Shown here in pieces: positions 62,311 through 64,000 of a stretch of DNA of 64,000 nt (within the stretch, counting starts at the first letter, position 1; each line of letters starts with the position of its first letter). The stretch spans positions 372,001 through 436,000 of the forward strand of contig JADJZA010000007.1 in NCBI GenBank assembly GCA_016719385.1. The letters run 5' to 3'. Both the position numbers and the translations under genes were made by a program. This DNA is from Candidatus Microthrix subdominans (GTDB lineage: Bacteria > Actinomycetota > Acidimicrobiia > Acidimicrobiales > Microtrichaceae). The notes below the pieces were generated by a model. It worked only from the letters and a program-made list of their open reading frames with translations, searched no databases and had not been told where the DNA came from.

Positions 62311-62934
62311 ATGGTTGTTCTTACACGTCTCAGCAGGGGGAATCAGTTGAACGAGGACCGCAAACTTCTGGTTCGGCGCGCTGGTTCAGCATGGGCTGAG
62401 CCGGAATCGTCTGCGTACGAGAACGAGGCCCACCTACAAGAGATTCTGGCGGCCGATCCATCCCAGATTCCGGGGGTTGATGCTGCACCGTTGACGGCCA
62501 TCGAGTTGCCCACTGCCGGTGGATTCGTCGATGTCTGTGTGGTCGGCCGGAATGGCTCGATCACGGTGGTCGAGTGCAAGCTCGCCTCCAACAGTGAGCG
62601 ACGTCGCATGGTGATCGGCCAGGTGATCGACTACGCCGCAGCGATCTGGCTGGACGGCGCCGACGCGTTTCTTGCGTCTTGGGAGCGGTGCGCCGGAAAG
62701 GATCTTGCTGTCGAACTCGATGCAGAAGCTCTCGAAGCCCTTCGTGCCAGCATCACCGAAGGTCGCATTGACCTGTGCCTGGCGGTCGACAAGATCGACA
62801 GCGACCTCCGTCGCTTGGTGGAGTACCTCAACCAAGTGACGGCCCCCGAGGTTCGGGTCACGTCCTGTCATGCGCCAGTTGAAAGGGACCGGGGCTGCGC
62901 CAGCTGCATGGGACCACTTGTGAGGGGTCGTTGA
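62311..62934 (+). CDS. PD-(D/E)XK-like nuclease, truncated by IS insertion
   Basis: Visible 207 aa from ATG 62311; TTG 62347 with GGGGGA is an alternative. FVDVCVVGRNGSITVVECKL carries D...ExK of a restriction-endonuclease-like fold; the N-terminal YENEAHLQEILAADPSQIPG matches a group of actinobacterial proteins of about 350 aa. The protein runs into IS21-element sequence at 62866 (VTSCHAPVERDR is IS-derived), so the C-terminal half is lost or lies beyond the IS. It shares its promoter region with the XRE-ImmA/PIN pair. Confidence 0.72.
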   Translation: MVVLTRLSRGNQLNEDRKLLVRRAGSAWAEPESSAYENEAHLQEILAADPSQIPGVDAAPLTAIELPTAGGFVDVCVVGRNGSITVVECKLASNSERRRMVIGQVIDYAAAIWLDGADAFLASWERCAGKDLAVELDAEALEALRASITEGRIDLCLAVDKIDSDLRRLVEYLNQVTAPEVRVTSCHAPVERDRGCASCMGPLVRGR

Positions 62935-63030
62935 GGTCGGCGGGGTGATGATGGCGGGTGGCGGAGTTGGCGTCAAGAACCTGGGGTGGTGACCGGTCTG
63001 GACGGCGGTGCTGCCCGCGTCTGGAGAGGG

Positions 63031-63285
63031 TCAGTTGCGTCCGAGCGGGAGGGGCGGTTCGGTCCAGACGGTTTGGGTGTCGGGGTCCCAACGATGATGC
63101 CGGTAGTGGCGGTGGGCGGCTTGTCTGGTTATGCCGAGAGCTTCGCCGATGTCGGCCCAGCTGGCGCCCCAGTGGAGTGCCCGGGCGACCGCTGTGTCGA
63201 GGGTGTGTTGGGCGGCCTTCTTGGCGGTAGTGGCGTGGATGGTGGCTGCGAGTGCGTCGGTGCGGAATCGTTCGGTGCGGTCCAT
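63031..63285 (-). CDS. small HTH protein in the IS element
   Basis: 84 aa. Helical, with ASWADIGEALGITRQAAHRH forming a helix-turn-helix, then a basic/aromatic tail. Typical of small accessory genes next to IS21 istB in actinobacteria. It may regulate transposition; no catalytic residues. It lies between the left IS end and istB. Confidence 0.65.
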   Translation of the reverse strand: MDRTERFRTDALAATIHATTAKKAAQHTLDTAVARALHWGASWADIGEALGITRQAAHRHYRHHRWDPDTQTVWTEPPLPLGRN

Positions 63286-63306
63286 CGAGCTGTCACCTTA
63301 GGGTAA

Positions 63307-63344
63307 CGATGATGCCTGTCAGCATGTGCTGACAGGCATCATCG
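63307..63344. terminator. 18-bp stem hairpin between istB and the small HTH gene
   Basis: Arms CGATGATGCCTGTCAGCA (63307-63324) and TGCTGACAGGCATCATCG (63327-63344) are perfectly complementary; only two bases (TG) separate them. Located 26 bp after the istB stop. A terminator or a target for element control. Confidence 0.8.
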
Positions 63345-63370
63345 GTAGGGCCGGGCAGGTTGGGGCGTTG

Positions 63371-64000
63371 TCAGTCGGCGGGCGGTGACAGTTGTGGTTT
63401 CTGGCGGTCCCGGTAGGACTCCCCGTCGATGACCAGCTCGAACGCGGCGGAGGAGAACCGGTCGATCGCCGACTGGGCGAGAAGCTGATCGGCGAGCAAC
63501 GCCAACCATTCGAACGGGTCACGGTTCGAGGTGATGACCGTCGATGCCCGCCGGTGTCGTTCGACGACCAGGTCATAGAAGTCGCTGGTCGCCGCAGCGT
63601 CGGAGGCGGTGAGGGCGTAGTCGTCAATGATCAGCAGGTCGACCCGGAGGAGTTTGCGGAGCTCGACGTCGAGGGTGTTGTCGAGCCGGGCGATCCGGAG
63701 CCGTTTGAACAGCCGGTCGGACCGTTCGAAATGAACCGACCGGCCCCGACGGATCGCGACATGCCCGAGCGCGACGGCGAGGAACGTTTTGCCGACACCG
63801 ACCGGTCCGATGATCAACGCGTTCTGGCCGGCGTCAACGAACCGGAGGCTGGCGAGCTCGTCGAGAACGGCCTGGTTGTAGGTGACGTTCGCGGTGGCGT
63901 CCCAGTGTTCGAGGCGCATGCGTTCGTCGAGGCCTGCTGCTTTGGCTTTCCGGGCAGCGGAGGTGGTGTCGCGCCGGGAGACCTCGTCGGCCAACAACAG
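63371..64000 (-). CDS. istB: IstB-type transposition ATPase, 5' end outside window
   Basis: 209 visible aa; the frame runs off the right edge (a Leu/Met start at 63997 would cut the N-terminal domain, which is about 40-50 aa longer in IstB). Walker A GPVGVGKT, Walker B LLIIDDYAL, then VITSNRDPFEW are the IstB/DnaC-like AAA+ blocks. It assists the IstA transposase in target selection. Confidence 0.9.
   Translation of the reverse strand: MLLADEVSRRDTTSAARKAKAAGLDERMRLEHWDATANVTYNQAVLDELASLRFVDAGQNALIIGPVGVGKTFLAVALGHVAIRRGRSVHFERSDRLFKRLRIARLDNTLDVELRKLLRVDLLIIDDYALTASDAAATSDFYDLVVERHRRASTVITSNRDPFEWLALLADQLLAQSAIDRFSSAAFELVIDGESYRDRQKPQLSPPAD

Larger units (their letters stand above)
62866..64000 (-). 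mobile_element. IS21-family insertion sequence, right part beyond the window
   Basis: The left end begins TGTCATGCGCCAGTTGAAAG at 62866, a TG-start IS21-type terminus. Inside are the istB gene (minus), a small HTH gene and a long hairpin. istA should lie upstream of istB, to the right of base 64000. It interrupts the nuclease gene at 62311. The direct repeat and other end cannot be seen. Confidence 0.78.

Overview
The window is high-GC DNA with dense, short-spaced genes, many ATGA/GTGA start-stop overlaps and frequent GTG starts. The gene set (WS/DGAT wax-ester/TAG synthase, IdeR-like iron boxes, DUF6325/SHOCT proteins, SCO6745 and ScyD families, ArsI with Acr3, a Rv0711-like sulfatase) points to an actinobacterium. 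A lipid-storing member of the Acidimicrobiia (Microthrix/Ilumatobacter type) fits best; this is an inference, as no rRNA or marker gene is present.

0-16 kb, core metabolism. The 3' part of a SulP transporter faces a complete nine-gene N-type F-ATPase operon on the minus strand (atpD-C-Q-R-B-E-F-A-G, no delta subunit). Then come an alpha/beta hydrolase with a WS/DGAT acyltransferase, a threonine dehydratase, and a three-gene haem unit (HemY/HemG-type oxidase, SPASM radical-SAM protein, Cox15-type haem A synthase) whose genes overlap.

16-29 kb, a stress/sulfate island. A large LuxR/MalT-type STAND regulator is followed by two DUF6325 plus basic-peptide cassettes, an NTF2-like protein, a FGly-type arylsulfatase, a DUF4239 membrane protein, a PLDc_N-SHOCT protein, a YrhK-like membrane protein, a second SulP, a formylglycine-generating enzyme (FGE) and a DUF7144 membrane protein. 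A 19-bp dyad (RTCRCCC-N5-GGGTGAT) lies upstream of five transcription units here, which suggests one regulon. The regulator and the FGE gene are both interrupted by blocks of near-pure G that look like sequencing or assembly artefacts.

29-51 kb, mixed accessory and metabolic genes: an organoarsenical cluster (arsR divergent from arsI-acr3), a ScyD-like lipoprotein, an MFS exporter, an unusual Cys-rich SDR, a SCO6745 gene flanked by 52-bp tandem repeats, a CoA-transferase, a 1-Cys peroxiredoxin, a DUF2975/XRE pair, a nucleoside phosphorylase, a mesaconyl-CoA hydratase homologue, a Baeyer-Villiger-type monooxygenase, an iron-regulated pair with IdeR-like boxes, and BioA.

51-64 kb, defence, toxin-antitoxin and mobile DNA: a wHTH-MNT/HEPN pair, a decayed vapBC, an XRE-ImmA/PIN pair, a PD-(D/E)XK-like nuclease cut by an IS21-family element that runs off the right edge. 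Mixed in are a GH27 alpha-galactosidase, an MBL hydrolase, a CsoR/CstR-like sensor with a small Cys-rich protein, an acyl-CoA dehydrogenase and an AlkA-type glycosylase. The operator beside the CsoR/CstR gene has a near-identical copy about 38.7 kb away in front of a methyltransferase, suggesting a small dispersed regulon.
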